38,700 nucleotides of DNA from NCBI GenBank assembly GCA_013360575.1, contig JABWBG010000005.1, positions 1 through 38,700 of the forward strand. The letters are read 5' to 3'. A program made the position numbers and the translations under genes. The notes under the pieces are model-generated. The model saw nothing but the letters and a program-made list of their open reading frames with translations. It was not told where the DNA came from and did no database searches. Positions 18,124 to 25,688 of the stretch are shown in pieces; position 1 is the first letter of the stretch, and every line of letters starts with the position of its first letter. The DNA comes from Caldilineales bacterium. Its GTDB lineage: Bacteria > Chloroflexota > Anaerolineae > J102.

Positions 18124-19698
18124 ATGACCCTATATCTCTATGACACCACCCTGCGCGACGGCACGCAGGGCGAGGGCGTCAACTTCTCGTCTGGCGACAA
18201 GCTGCGCATCGCCCGCAAGCTCGATGAACTGGGCGTGCATTACATCGAAGGGGGCTGGCCCGGCTCGAATCCCAAAGATATGGAATTCTTCCAGCGGGCC
18301 AGGAGCGATCTGCATCTGCGGCATGCCAAGATCGCTGCCTTTGGTTCCACGCGCAAGGCCAAAACCCCGGTGGCTGAGGATGCGCAGGTGGCGATGTTGT
18401 TGGCTTGTGAGACCCCCGTGGTCACAGTCTTTGGCAAAACCTGGACGCTGCACGTCACCGATGTGCTGCGCACGACCCTGAAAGAGAACGTGGCCATGAT
18501 CGAGGACACGGTGGCGTATCTGAAACAGGCCGGAAAAGAGGTGATCTACGACGCCGAGCACTTTTTCGACGGCTACCGCGCCGACCCGGACTACGCGCTG
18601 AAGACGCTCCACGCCGCGCAGACGGCCGGCGCCGATTGCATCGTGCTGTGCGATACCAACGGCGGAACGATGCCCTGGGAGATCGAGCCGATCATCCAGA
18701 AGATTCGGGCCGGCGGGATCAGGGCGCCGCTGGGCATGCACACGCACAACGATGGCGAATTGGGCGTGGCCAACGCTCTGGCCGGGGTGCGGGCCGGGGC
18801 CGTGCACGTGCAGGGCACGATCAACGGCTATGGCGAGCGCTGCGGCAACAGCAATCTTGTCAGCATCATCGCCAACCTGAATCTGAAAATGGGGGTGCAG
18901 GCGGTGTCGGCGGCGCAATTGCAGCGGCTGACTGAAGTCGCCGCCTTCGTCAGTGAGCTGGCCAACCTGGCCCCGGATGACCACGCCGCCTTCGTGGGCC
19001 GCAGCGCCTTCGCCCACAAAGGGGGGGTGCATGTGAATGCGGTGGTCAAGAATGTGGATTCCTACCAGCACATCGACCCGGCGTTGGTGGGGAACAAGAT
19101 GCGGGTGGTGGTGTCCGACCTGTCAGGGAAGGACAATATCGCGGTCAAACGGGAGCTTTTTGGGCTGGCGGGGGTGACGAAAGAACAAGAACGCACGGTA
19201 TTGGCCCAGATCAAACAAATGGAACATGAGGGCTACGCCTTCGAGGCCGCCGATGCTTCGGTTGAGTTGTTGCTGCGCCGCACCCAACCCACCTATCACG
19301 CTCCCTTCGCGCTGATCGATTTCACCACCGCAGTCGATCACCGCCGCGGGCGGGGGTTGTTCTCCGAGGCCACGGTCAAGGTGGAGATCGGCGGCCAGGT
19401 TTTCCACGAGGTGGCCGAGGGCAACGGCCCCGTCAACGCCCTGAACGAAGCCCTGCGCAAAGCCCTGGAGCGTTTCTATCCCCGCCTGGAATCGGTGCAC
19501 CTGACCGATTACAAAGTCCGCATTTTGAACACGCACATGGCCACCGCCGCCACCACCCGTGTGCTGATCGATTTCAGCGACGGTGATCACCGCTGGACGA
19601 CGGTCGGGGCCAGTTCCAACATCATCGAAGCCAGTTGGCAGGCGCTGGCGGATGGGCTGGAGTATGCGCTGTTGAATGGGGGTGAGCGTAAAACGTAA
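18124..19698 (+). CDS. cimA: (R)-citramalate synthase
   Basis: Condenses pyruvate and acetyl-CoA to citramalate, the entry to the threonine-independent isoleucine route; LeuCD and LeuB then carry citramalate to 2-oxobutyrate. The 524-residue product has the HMGL-like barrel start LYDTTLRDGTQGEGVNFS, HYIEGGWPGSNPKD (about 40), HTHNDGELGVANALAGVRAG (about 205), NGYGERCGNSNL and FAHKGGVHVNAV (about 300). It ends in a LeuA-type dimer/regulatory domain (RVLIDFSDGDHRWTTVGAS). DGTQGEG and EGGWPGSNP distinguish this CimA type from LeuA, which is also present at 12032. Its stop codon is two bases from the stop of the convergent ABC permease gene. Confidence 0.93.
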   Translation: MTLYLYDTTLRDGTQGEGVNFSSGDKLRIARKLDELGVHYIEGGWPGSNPKDMEFFQRARSDLHLRHAKIAAFGSTRKAKTPVAEDAQVAMLLACETPVVTVFGKTWTLHVTDVLRTTLKENVAMIEDTVAYLKQAGKEVIYDAEHFFDGYRADPDYALKTLHAAQTAGADCIVLCDTNGGTMPWEIEPIIQKIRAGGIRAPLGMHTHNDGELGVANALAGVRAGAVHVQGTINGYGERCGNSNLVSIIANLNLKMGVQAVSAAQLQRLTEVAAFVSELANLAPDDHAAFVGRSAFAHKGGVHVNAVVKNVDSYQHIDPALVGNKMRVVVSDLSGKDNIAVKRELFGLAGVTKEQERTVLAQIKQMEHEGYAFEAADASVELLLRRTQPTYHAPFALIDFTTAVDHRRGRGLFSEATVKVEIGGQVFHEVAEGNGPVNALNEALRKALERFYPRLESVHLTDYKVRILNTHMATAATTRVLIDFSDGDHRWTTVGASSNIIEASWQALADGLEYALLNGGERKT

Positions 19699-19700
19699 TA

Positions 19701-20519
19701 CTACCCTTTCAACGCCCCTGTCATCAGGCCGCGCAGGAAGTAGCGGCCCAGGAAGATGTAGACGAGCAGGGTGGGCAGGGCCGCCAGGAAGGACCCGGCC
19801 ATCTGCACATTCCATTCGATGATCTGGCTGCCGGCCATGTTGTTCAAGGCCACCGTCACCGGCCAGTTGGAGGGGCTGGTGATGACCACGGCGAAGAGAA
19901 AATCGTTCCACGCTGCCGTGAACTGCCAGATCAACACCACCACGAAACTGGGGATGGAAAGGGGCAGGAGGATGTGACGATACACCCCCAGCAGGCCCGC
20001 TCCATCCATCCTCGCCGCCTCCACCAGTTCACCGGGCACGCCCGCGTAGTAATTGCGGAAGGTGAGGGTGGTGATGGGGATGCCGTAGATCACATGGGTG
20101 AGGATGAGGCCGGGCACGCCGCCATAGAGATTGATGCGGCGCATGAACTCGACCAGGGGGATGAGGATGCTTTGGTAGGGGATGAACATGCCGAACAACA
20201 GCAAGGGGAAGATAAAATCGGCCCCGCGGAACTTCCAGCGGGCCAGCACAAAGCCGTTGAGTGAGCCGAGGATGGCCGAGATAATGGCCGCGGGCACGAC
20301 CAGGCGCACACTGTTCCACAAGTTCGGCGACAACGCTTTGTACGCGGCGATGAAATTGTCGAAATGGAGGCCGCTGGGCAGCTTCCACATGGTTTTCAGA
20401 CTGACTTCGGCAAAGCTCTTGAAGCCGGTGTTGAGCATGATGAACATCGGCAGCAGATAGAACACCGTCATCAGCAACAGCGGGATGTACAACCAGTAGC
20501 GTGAGCGGCTCTGAATCAT
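19701..20519 (-). CDS. Carbohydrate ABC transporter permease (MalG/UgpE type)
   Basis: Inner-membrane permease of a CUT1-type sugar importer. Start at ATG 20519 (272 residues); the longer ORF in the track is out-of-frame readthrough of the previous gene. Six hydrophobic segments can be seen, and the ATPase-docking EAA loop is GELVEAARMDGAGLLGVYRHILLPLS (about residues 180-205). The C-terminus FLGRYFLRGLMTGALKG is typical of MalG-type subunits. Its ATG overlaps the preceding permease stop (ATGA), showing translational coupling. No ATPase gene follows; a shared MsiK/UgpC-type ATPase elsewhere is expected. The sugar cannot be predicted. Confidence 0.93.
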   Translation of the reverse strand: MIQSRSRYWLYIPLLLMTVFYLLPMFIMLNTGFKSFAEVSLKTMWKLPSGLHFDNFIAAYKALSPNLWNSVRLVVPAAIISAILGSLNGFVLARWKFRGADFIFPLLLFGMFIPYQSILIPLVEFMRRINLYGGVPGLILTHVIYGIPITTLTFRNYYAGVPGELVEAARMDGAGLLGVYRHILLPLSIPSFVVVLIWQFTAAWNDFLFAVVITSPSNWPVTVALNNMAGSQIIEWNVQMAGSFLAALPTLLVYIFLGRYFLRGLMTGALKG

Positions 20520-21403
20520 GCTTCCACCTCCGTGCGCAGGGTGTAATAAAGGTAGGGGATGACGAGCACCGCCACACTGAAGAGAAGGATGATGCCGATG
20601 GCCGCGCCACGGGAGAAGAAGTTGCCGTCGAAGGTCGTCGTCCACATGTAGATGGCGGGCACATCCAGCTTCACCTGCTTGCCGGCCACAGCGATGATCA
20701 GATCGAACACTTTGAGCGAGATGTGGCCGAGGATGATCATGGCTGTGAGGGTGATGGGCTTGAGCATGGGCAAGATGATGCGCCGATACATCTGGATTTC
20801 GCTGGCGCCATCCACCCGCGCCGCTTCTTTCACCGCATCGGGGATGGCGCGCAGGCCGCCGAGATAGAGGGCCATCGTGTACCCCGACATCTGCCAGATG
20901 GCAGGGATGGCAATGGCGGCGATGCCCCAATTCGGCGTGTTGTGCCAGAGATTGATCAGAAAATCGAGGCCGAGGTTATCGAACAGGAGGTTCAGGCCGC
21001 TCATGCGCGAACCCTGAGCCGGGTTCATCAGCCACCGCCACACCACGCCGGTGACGATGAAGGAAATGGCCATCGGAAACAGAAACAGATTGCGGAAGAA
21101 GTTCTCGCCCCGTAAATTTTGGTCGACCAAAATCGCCAACGCCAGGCCCAACAGCAGGCAGCCGCCCACAAACAGCACCGTAAAAATCACGGTGTTGCGG
21201 ATATCGATGTGAAAACGGGGATCGGCGAAAAGATCGGTGTAGTTTTTGAACCCCGCCCACTCATAATTCGGCAGCAAACCCTTCCAATTGCTCAGCGAAA
21301 CCCGCGCCGACCAACCGATGAAGCCATAGACAAAAATGAGCACAGCGAGAATGGAGGGTGATACCAGTGCAAAGGCTAGAATTCGATCCTTCCTGATGCC
21401 CAT
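20516..21403 (-). CDS. Carbohydrate ABC transporter permease (MalF/UgpA type)
   Basis: The partner permease, 295 residues. The N-terminal membrane segment (FALVSPSILAVLIFVYGFIGWSARVSLSNW) is characteristic of MalF/UgpA subunits. The periplasmic loop includes YEWAGFKNYTDLF, and the EAA loop is AVKEAARVDGASEIQMYRRIILPML (about residues 200-224). GAGGAGG seven bases before ATG 21403 is a strong ribosome-binding site. The gene is 78 bases downstream of the binding-protein gene, with a strong hairpin between, and overlaps the next permease by four bases. Confidence 0.93.
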   Translation of the reverse strand: MGIRKDRILAFALVSPSILAVLIFVYGFIGWSARVSLSNWKGLLPNYEWAGFKNYTDLFADPRFHIDIRNTVIFTVLFVGGCLLLGLALAILVDQNLRGENFFRNLFLFPMAISFIVTGVVWRWLMNPAQGSRMSGLNLLFDNLGLDFLINLWHNTPNWGIAAIAIPAIWQMSGYTMALYLGGLRAIPDAVKEAARVDGASEIQMYRRIILPMLKPITLTAMIILGHISLKVFDLIIAVAGKQVKLDVPAIYMWTTTFDGNFFSRGAAIGIILLFSVAVLVIPYLYYTLRTEVEA

Positions 21404-21430
21404 ACGGTTGCCTCCTCGCGGCTTCAGAGA

Positions 21431-21468
21431 CAGAAAAGAGAGAGGCGGGCGGTTGCCCGCCCGCCTCT
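21431..21468 (-). terminator. Hairpin between binding-protein and permease genes
   Basis: On the minus strand AGAGGCGGGCGG pairs perfectly with CCGCCCGCCTCT (12 bp, 4-base loop), followed by CTCTTTTCTG. The position right after the binding-protein stop suggests partial termination or 3'-end protection that keeps the binding protein more abundant than the permeases, as in many importer operons. Confidence 0.75.
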
Positions 21469-21481
21469 GTGCAGGGTTGTG

Positions 21482-22810
21482 TTATTGGCAGGCGCCGGAG
21501 GAGGCGCAGGCCGCGGCCAGGGCCGCCTGCAAGCCTTCGGCGTTGCCATCGACCAGGAACAAGCCCAGGCCGGTGTCAATCTCCGACTTCCACGAGTCAT
21601 TCGCCACCACGCCATGGGTGAGCGAGCCGACCACACGGTCGCTGGCCCAGTCATCCATCGCCGATTGCAGATACTCGTCGTACAGCGCCCGGTCGCCATC
21701 AGAGCGGGCCGGGATCGAGCCTTTCACCGGGTTGAAGGCATCCTGCCCTTCCTTCGAGCCGGCCACCGTCAGCCAGGCAATCGCCGCATCCCGGTTCGGC
21801 GCGCCCACCGGCAGCACAAAGCTGTCCGACAGGAACTGGAAGTTGCCGCCTGTCCCAGGCACCGGCGCCCAGCCAAAGCCTTCGCGCGGGGTCAGACCGA
21901 GTTCTTTGTAGAATCCCTCGGCCCAGTCGCCCATGATGTTGAAGGCGGCGTCGCCATCCACCACCAGTTGCGAAGCATCCTGCCAGCTCAGGGCCGAAGA
22001 ATCGGCGTTGGCGTAGGTCAGCAGCTTCTGGAAATCGGCAATCGCCTGCCCAACCTCAGGCCCGGCCCAGTCGGTCGCGCCATCCCACAGGCCGTTGTAC
22101 GCATCCGGCCCCATCGACGCCAGCAAGATCGTCTCGAACAGGTGCATCACCGTCCACTGCTCGCCCAAGGCCAGCGGCGCTTCCATGCCCGCCGCTTGCA
22201 ACGCATCCAACGCCGCGAAGAAGTCGGCCAGCGATTCTGGCACTTCCACGTTGTTCGCAGCCAGCACCGCCGGGTTGTACCACAACACATTCGCCCGATG
22301 GATGTTCACCGGCACCGAGTAGATGTTGTCACCCTCGGAGATCAGCGGGATCAGCGTTTCCGGCATCACCGCCAGCCAGCCGTTCTGCTCGAACAGGAAG
22401 TTCACCGGCTCCAACTGGCCCGCGGCCACGTACGTGCCGATCAATTCTTGCCCGGCATGGCCCTGCCAGCTATCCGGCGCATCCCCCGCCTGCAAGCGCG
22501 TGGCCAACACCGCACGGGCGTTCGTGCCCGCGCCGCCGGCCACCGCCGCATTGATGAACTCGATGTCCGGATACTTCTGCCCAAACACCTCGATCATCGC
22601 ATTCAACCCCGCAGCCTCGCCGCCCCCCGTCCACCACGAAAATACCTCCACCGCGCCGGCAGCCGGGGCTTGCTCACCGGTGCTGGGCGGGGCGGGGGCA
22701 GTGGTGGGTGCGGGCGCCGGCGCGGGCGTGGCTGTGGTCGCGCATCCCGCGACCAGCAACGCCAGCAGCGCCAGGGCCGCCAAACTGAACCACAACGATT
22801 TGCGTGACAT
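21482..22810 (-). CDS. Extracellular sugar-binding lipoprotein of ABC transporter (family 1)
   Basis: Captures a carbohydrate outside the membrane for the two permeases downstream. The 442-residue product starts with a lipoprotein signal (MSRKSLWFSLAALALL...LVAGC, lipidated Cys23), then an Ala/Pro/Thr-rich linker. The mature domain begins VEVFSWWTGGGEAAGLNAMIEVF, the usual start of family 1 solute-binding proteins. Other features are YPDIEFINAAV (about 83), WYNPAVLAANNVEVPES (about 180), GDWAEGFYKELGL (about 300) and several tryptophans expected in a sugar site. The C-terminal pair of cysteines (CASSGACQ) may form a disulphide. AAGGAGG with 8-base spacing is an ideal RBS. A candidate operator palindrome lies at 22872. 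Confidence 0.93.
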   Translation of the reverse strand: MSRKSLWFSLAALALLALLVAGCATTATPAPAPAPTTAPAPPSTGEQAPAAGAVEVFSWWTGGGEAAGLNAMIEVFGQKYPDIEFINAAVAGGAGTNARAVLATRLQAGDAPDSWQGHAGQELIGTYVAAGQLEPVNFLFEQNGWLAVMPETLIPLISEGDNIYSVPVNIHRANVLWYNPAVLAANNVEVPESLADFFAALDALQAAGMEAPLALGEQWTVMHLFETILLASMGPDAYNGLWDGATDWAGPEVGQAIADFQKLLTYANADSSALSWQDASQLVVDGDAAFNIMGDWAEGFYKELGLTPREGFGWAPVPGTGGNFQFLSDSFVLPVGAPNRDAAIAWLTVAGSKEGQDAFNPVKGSIPARSDGDRALYDEYLQSAMDDWASDRVVGSLTHGVVANDSWKSEIDTGLGLFLVDGNAEGLQAALAAACASSGACQ

Positions 22811-22871
22811 ACGTGAATCCTCCTTGATTCGTCTGAAACAACATATTTCCTGGAATAACGTGCAGCCAGAT

Positions 22872-22883
22872 CAACACGTGTTG
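22872..22883. promoter_or_regulatory. CAACACGTGTTG palindrome, candidate operator of the sugar importer
   Basis: A perfect 12-bp palindrome with a central CG, the format used by LacI-family regulators, lies 62 bases upstream of the binding-protein start codon. No regulator gene is adjacent and I could not find a clear -35/-10 pair around it, so the role is inference. Confidence 0.4.
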
Positions 22884-23020
22884 GCACGAATCCAGTTGGT
22901 TTGGATGCGAAAGACAAGAGAACCCGAGATCGGCTCTGGCCGGTTCGACCTCGAATTGGGCGCGCCCCAATCACACCCAAGTGTACTTGCGAACGCCGGT
23001 AAAGTCAATGCATCTTCTAG

Positions 23021-23069
23021 CCCCCTGCCCCCTGCCCCCCGCTCCCTGTTCCCTGTTCCCTGCCCCCCT
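23021..23069. repeat. CCCTGCC/CCCTGTT pyrimidine-rich array
   Basis: Heptamer-like units CCCTGCC, CCCTGTT and CCCGCTC occupy part of the 347-base space between the divergent binding-protein and phosphatase genes. The rest of this space holds the palindrome at 22872 and the promoter at 23079; I see no gene in it. Confidence 0.75.
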
Positions 23070-23078
23070 CGCGCCGGC

Positions 23079-23107
23079 TTGTGAGATGTAGGCGCGGTTG
23101 GTATAGT
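23079..23107 (+). promoter_or_regulatory. Promoter of the phosphatase-superfamily gene
   Basis: TTGTGA (23079-23084), a 17-base spacer and TATAGT (23102-23107) form a good sigma-70-type promoter 51 bases before ATG 23158. Confidence 0.6.
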
Positions 23108-23157
23108 TCAGTACCCCATACCCAATATCCAGCACGCACATCCCCCATCCACCCTCT

Positions 23158-24381
23158 ATGATTACTCCTGCCTACGCCGACCGCAATTTTGCCCACCTGC
23201 CGGGCCTGTTTCAAGCTCTCCTGCGGGGCGGAGAGTCGCCCCTGCGCAACCTGCTGGGTGACAGCCTGCCCGCCCAAGTCAATCAGGTCATCTTCCTGTT
23301 CGTCGATGCCTTTGGCTGGCGCTTCTTCGAACGCTTCAGCGACCATCCCACCCTGCAACAACTGCGCCGGGAGGGAAGCGTGGCCCGCATCACCTCGCAA
23401 TTCCCCTCCACCACCGCCGCGCACATGACCACCATGACCACCGGTAAGGTGGTAGGCCAGCACGGCGTGTTCGAATGGCAATACTACGAACCTCAGGTGG
23501 ACGCGGTGATCATGCCGATGCTGAACGCGTTCGCCGGCGACGCCTATCCGGAAACGCTGAAAATGGCCGGGATCGACGCCGCCGCGTTCCTGCCGCAGCG
23601 CACCCTCTTCCAAGATCTGGCCGCCGGCGGCATCACCACCCACGCCATCCTGCCCAAAGAGGTGCTCCCCTCCACCTACAACCAGGCGCTGAGCCGCGGG
23701 GCCATCATCCACCCCTACAAAACCATCCCCGAAGCCCTGATCAGCCTCAGCCGCCTGGTGCAACAGGAAAAAGGCCCCGCCATCCACTTCCTGTACTACG
23801 GCGACCACGACACCATCTGCCACAGCTATGGCCCGGACGCGGACCAAACCGCGGCGGAGCTGGATGCTTTCTGGCACGCGGTCGACCGCTACCTGCTGCG
23901 CCAACTGGCGGGCAAGGTCAGCGACACCCTGCTGCTCATCTCCGCCGATCATGGCCAGACCGCGGTGGACCCGGCCACGACCGTTTACCTGAATCTGCAC
24001 CCCGATTTCGCCCAACTGCACCCCCTGCTGCGGCGCAGCGCCCGCGGCAAACTGCTCACGCCCGGCGGCTCCCCTCGCGATGCTTTTCTTTATGTCAACT
24101 CAGGACAGGTGGAAGAGGCGGCGGCGCTGCTGCGGCAGATGTTGGCCGGCCGGGCCGAAGTGCATCGCACCGCCGACCTGATCGCAGCGGGTCTATTCGG
24201 GCCAGAGCCGCACGCGCCCGCCCTCTCCGCCCGCGTCGGCGACCTCTGCCTCCTGCCGCACGCGCACGAAACGGTGTGGTGGTACGAGAAGGATCGCTTC
24301 GAGCAGAAATTCCGCGGCCACCATGGCGGCCTCAGCGCCGATGAGATGGAGATCCCGCTGCTGGCCGCGGCGCTGGATTGA
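23158..24381 (+). CDS. Alkaline phosphatase superfamily hydrolase (type I phosphodiesterase/nucleotide pyrophosphatase-like)
   Basis: A two-zinc hydrolase of 407 residues. Visible metal and nucleophile motifs are VIFLFVDAFGWRFF (Asp, about residue 50), SQFPSTTAAHMTTM with the nucleophilic Thr (about 85), YYGDHDTICHSYGP (Asp/His, about 222), LLISADHGQTAVDP (Asp-His, about 263) and a late His in FRGHHGGLSADEME (about 390). It has no signal peptide, so it is probably cytosolic; the substrate may be a nucleotide, phosphonate or sugar phosphate. No Shine-Dalgarno is seen before ATG 23158. It is followed after 13 bases by the YbaK-like gene, suggesting an operon. The exact subfamily is not resolved. 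Confidence 0.85.
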   Translation: MITPAYADRNFAHLPGLFQALLRGGESPLRNLLGDSLPAQVNQVIFLFVDAFGWRFFERFSDHPTLQQLRREGSVARITSQFPSTTAAHMTTMTTGKVVGQHGVFEWQYYEPQVDAVIMPMLNAFAGDAYPETLKMAGIDAAAFLPQRTLFQDLAAGGITTHAILPKEVLPSTYNQALSRGAIIHPYKTIPEALISLSRLVQQEKGPAIHFLYYGDHDTICHSYGPDADQTAAELDAFWHAVDRYLLRQLAGKVSDTLLLISADHGQTAVDPATTVYLNLHPDFAQLHPLLRRSARGKLLTPGGSPRDAFLYVNSGQVEEAAALLRQMLAGRAEVHRTADLIAAGLFGPEPHAPALSARVGDLCLLPHAHETVWWYEKDRFEQKFRGHHGGLSADEMEIPLLAAALD

Positions 24382-24394
24382 AGGAGGCTGAGCG

Positions 24395-24892
24395 ATGCAA
24401 CCCGCCACCCACCCCACCGCCCAACGCGTGCAGGCCGCGGCCACAGTCCTGGGCCTGGATGTCCAGATCGTCGAGTTCAGCGAAACCACCCGCACCGCCG
24501 CAGACGCGGCTGCCGCGGCCGGCTGCACCGTCGGCCAGATCGTCAAATCCCTGGTCTTCGTCGTGGCCGGGCAGCCGGTGATCTGTCTGGTTTCGGGCAG
24601 CAACCGCCTGGATGAGCGCAAATTGGCCGCCTGGGCGGGCGTGAGCCGCAAGCAGGTGCAGCGTGCCGAGGCCGAAACCGTGCGCGCGGCCACCGGCTAC
24701 GCCATCGGCGGAGTCGCGCCCTTTGGCTACCCCGCCCCCCTGCCGGTGCTGTGCGATGCCGATCTGCTGCCATACGACATCGTCTGGGCCGCGGCGGGCA
24801 CGCCCAATGCCGTGTTCGCGGTCAAACCCTCTGCTCTGGTCGCGGCCACCTCCGCGCAGGTGACCGATCTGCGGGCCGCGGACGGGGCATGA
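24395..24892 (+). CDS. YbaK/EbsC (prolyl-tRNA editing domain) protein
   Basis: A free-standing trans-editing domain of 165 residues, related to YbaK/ProX proteins that deacylate mischarged tRNA. The sequence shows VGQIVKSLVFVV with the conserved Lys51 needed for editing, VICLVSGSNRLDERKLA, and the YAIGGVAPFGYP loop (about 106-117) with the conserved Gly-Gly-Val-x-Pro-Phe-Gly pattern. It ends near FAVKPSALVAAT. AGGAGG lies 12 bases before the ATG, in the region that follows the phosphatase stop. The tRNA and misacylated amino acid (Cys, Ala or other on tRNA-Pro) cannot be assigned. Confidence 0.9.
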   Translation: MQPATHPTAQRVQAAATVLGLDVQIVEFSETTRTAADAAAAAGCTVGQIVKSLVFVVAGQPVICLVSGSNRLDERKLAAWAGVSRKQVQRAEAETVRAATGYAIGGVAPFGYPAPLPVLCDADLLPYDIVWAAAGTPNAVFAVKPSALVAATSAQVTDLRAADGA

Positions 24893-24918
24893 GGCCCTGG
24901 CAGCCATCCGAGCAAAAA

Positions 24919-25114
24919 AACCCTAAAGGTTTTAAAAACCGTAACGATTCACCTTATTTTGTCATTGCGAGGGGCGATAGCCCCGAAGCAATCCCCAACG
25001 TTGCTTGAATCCCCAAAAAATGACGAGCTACCTTGGGGATTGCTTCGCCATGCGACCTGCGGTCGCCCTCGCAATGACACATCAGGTAAACTGTTACTAA
25101 AAATCTTTAGGGTT
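24919..25114. repeat. Palindromic MITE/REP-like element, copy 2, nested in a CCCTAAAG palindrome
   Basis: Arms GTCATTGCGAGGG and CCCTCGCAATGAC with flanking similarity to the 11826 element (ATTCACCTTATTTT against ACATCAGGTAAAC). Outside these, AACCCTAAAG (24919) and CTTTAGGGTT (25105-25114) form another inverted pair related to the terminator at 4853. It occupies most of the 295-base gap between the YbaK and HicB genes. Confidence 0.8.
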
Positions 25115-25187
25115 GGGGGCTTCTGCCCCAAGCGATTGAATAGATACCAAACTTGTACAAAAACAACAAGAATGGCAGGAGCTATAT

Positions 25188-25553
25188 ATGAAATTCAATT
25201 CTGTCGAAGAGTATCTAACGCTTCCCTATACCATTGAGATTCAGCGGGATGATTCTGCGGACGAAACGGGCTGGGTGGCCAGCGTTGCCGAACTTCCGGG
25301 CTGTCTTACGCAGGCCGATACCTTCGAAGAACTGGAAGAGATGGTTCGGGACGCCATGCGCGGTTGGATCGAAACAGCGCTGGAGGATGGACAACCGGTG
25401 CCAATTCCCCGCCCGATTGCGGATTACAGCGGCAAATTCGTCGTCCGCGTGCCCAAGTCACTGCACCGGCAACTCGCCATTGCCGCCCAAAAAGATGGCG
25501 TCAGCCTCAACACATTCGTCAACGCCGCACTCGGGCGAGCGTTGGCCTCCTGA
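25188..25553 (+). CDS. HicB-like antitoxin, apparently without HicA
   Basis: A 121-residue protein with the HicB partial RNase-H-like fold: YTIEIQRDDSADETGWVASV then ELPGCLTQADTFEELEEMVRDAMRGWIETALEDGQPVP, followed by a C-terminal ribbon-helix-helix (GKFVVRVPKSLHRQLAIAAQKDGVSLNTFVNAAL, about residues 82-115). This RHH would bind the promoter DNA. HicA toxins are small proteins of about 60-80 residues usually encoded next to hicB; none is seen on either side. CAGGAG is 6 bases before the ATG. It may be a solitary regulator or a relic of a toxin-antitoxin locus. Confidence 0.85.
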   Translation: MKFNSVEEYLTLPYTIEIQRDDSADETGWVASVAELPGCLTQADTFEELEEMVRDAMRGWIETALEDGQPVPIPRPIADYSGKFVVRVPKSLHRQLAIAAQKDGVSLNTFVNAALGRALAS

Positions 25554-25688
25554 ACTCAAGCCACTTTGAAAACATCCGTTCCGCTTGTGATTTGACGGCG
25601 GCCGATGGCAATCCCTCCACTCAAGCGATCTGCTTCATCCCTTCTCCTCCGCCTCCCATCCTCCATCCAAACTCATTAAGGCGCTCCC

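Noticed and set aside
22930-22960. tRNA T-arm-like GGTTCGACCTCG
   Set aside because: No acceptor stem, anticodon arm or 3' pairing can be built around it. No tRNA or rRNA gene was found anywhere in the window.
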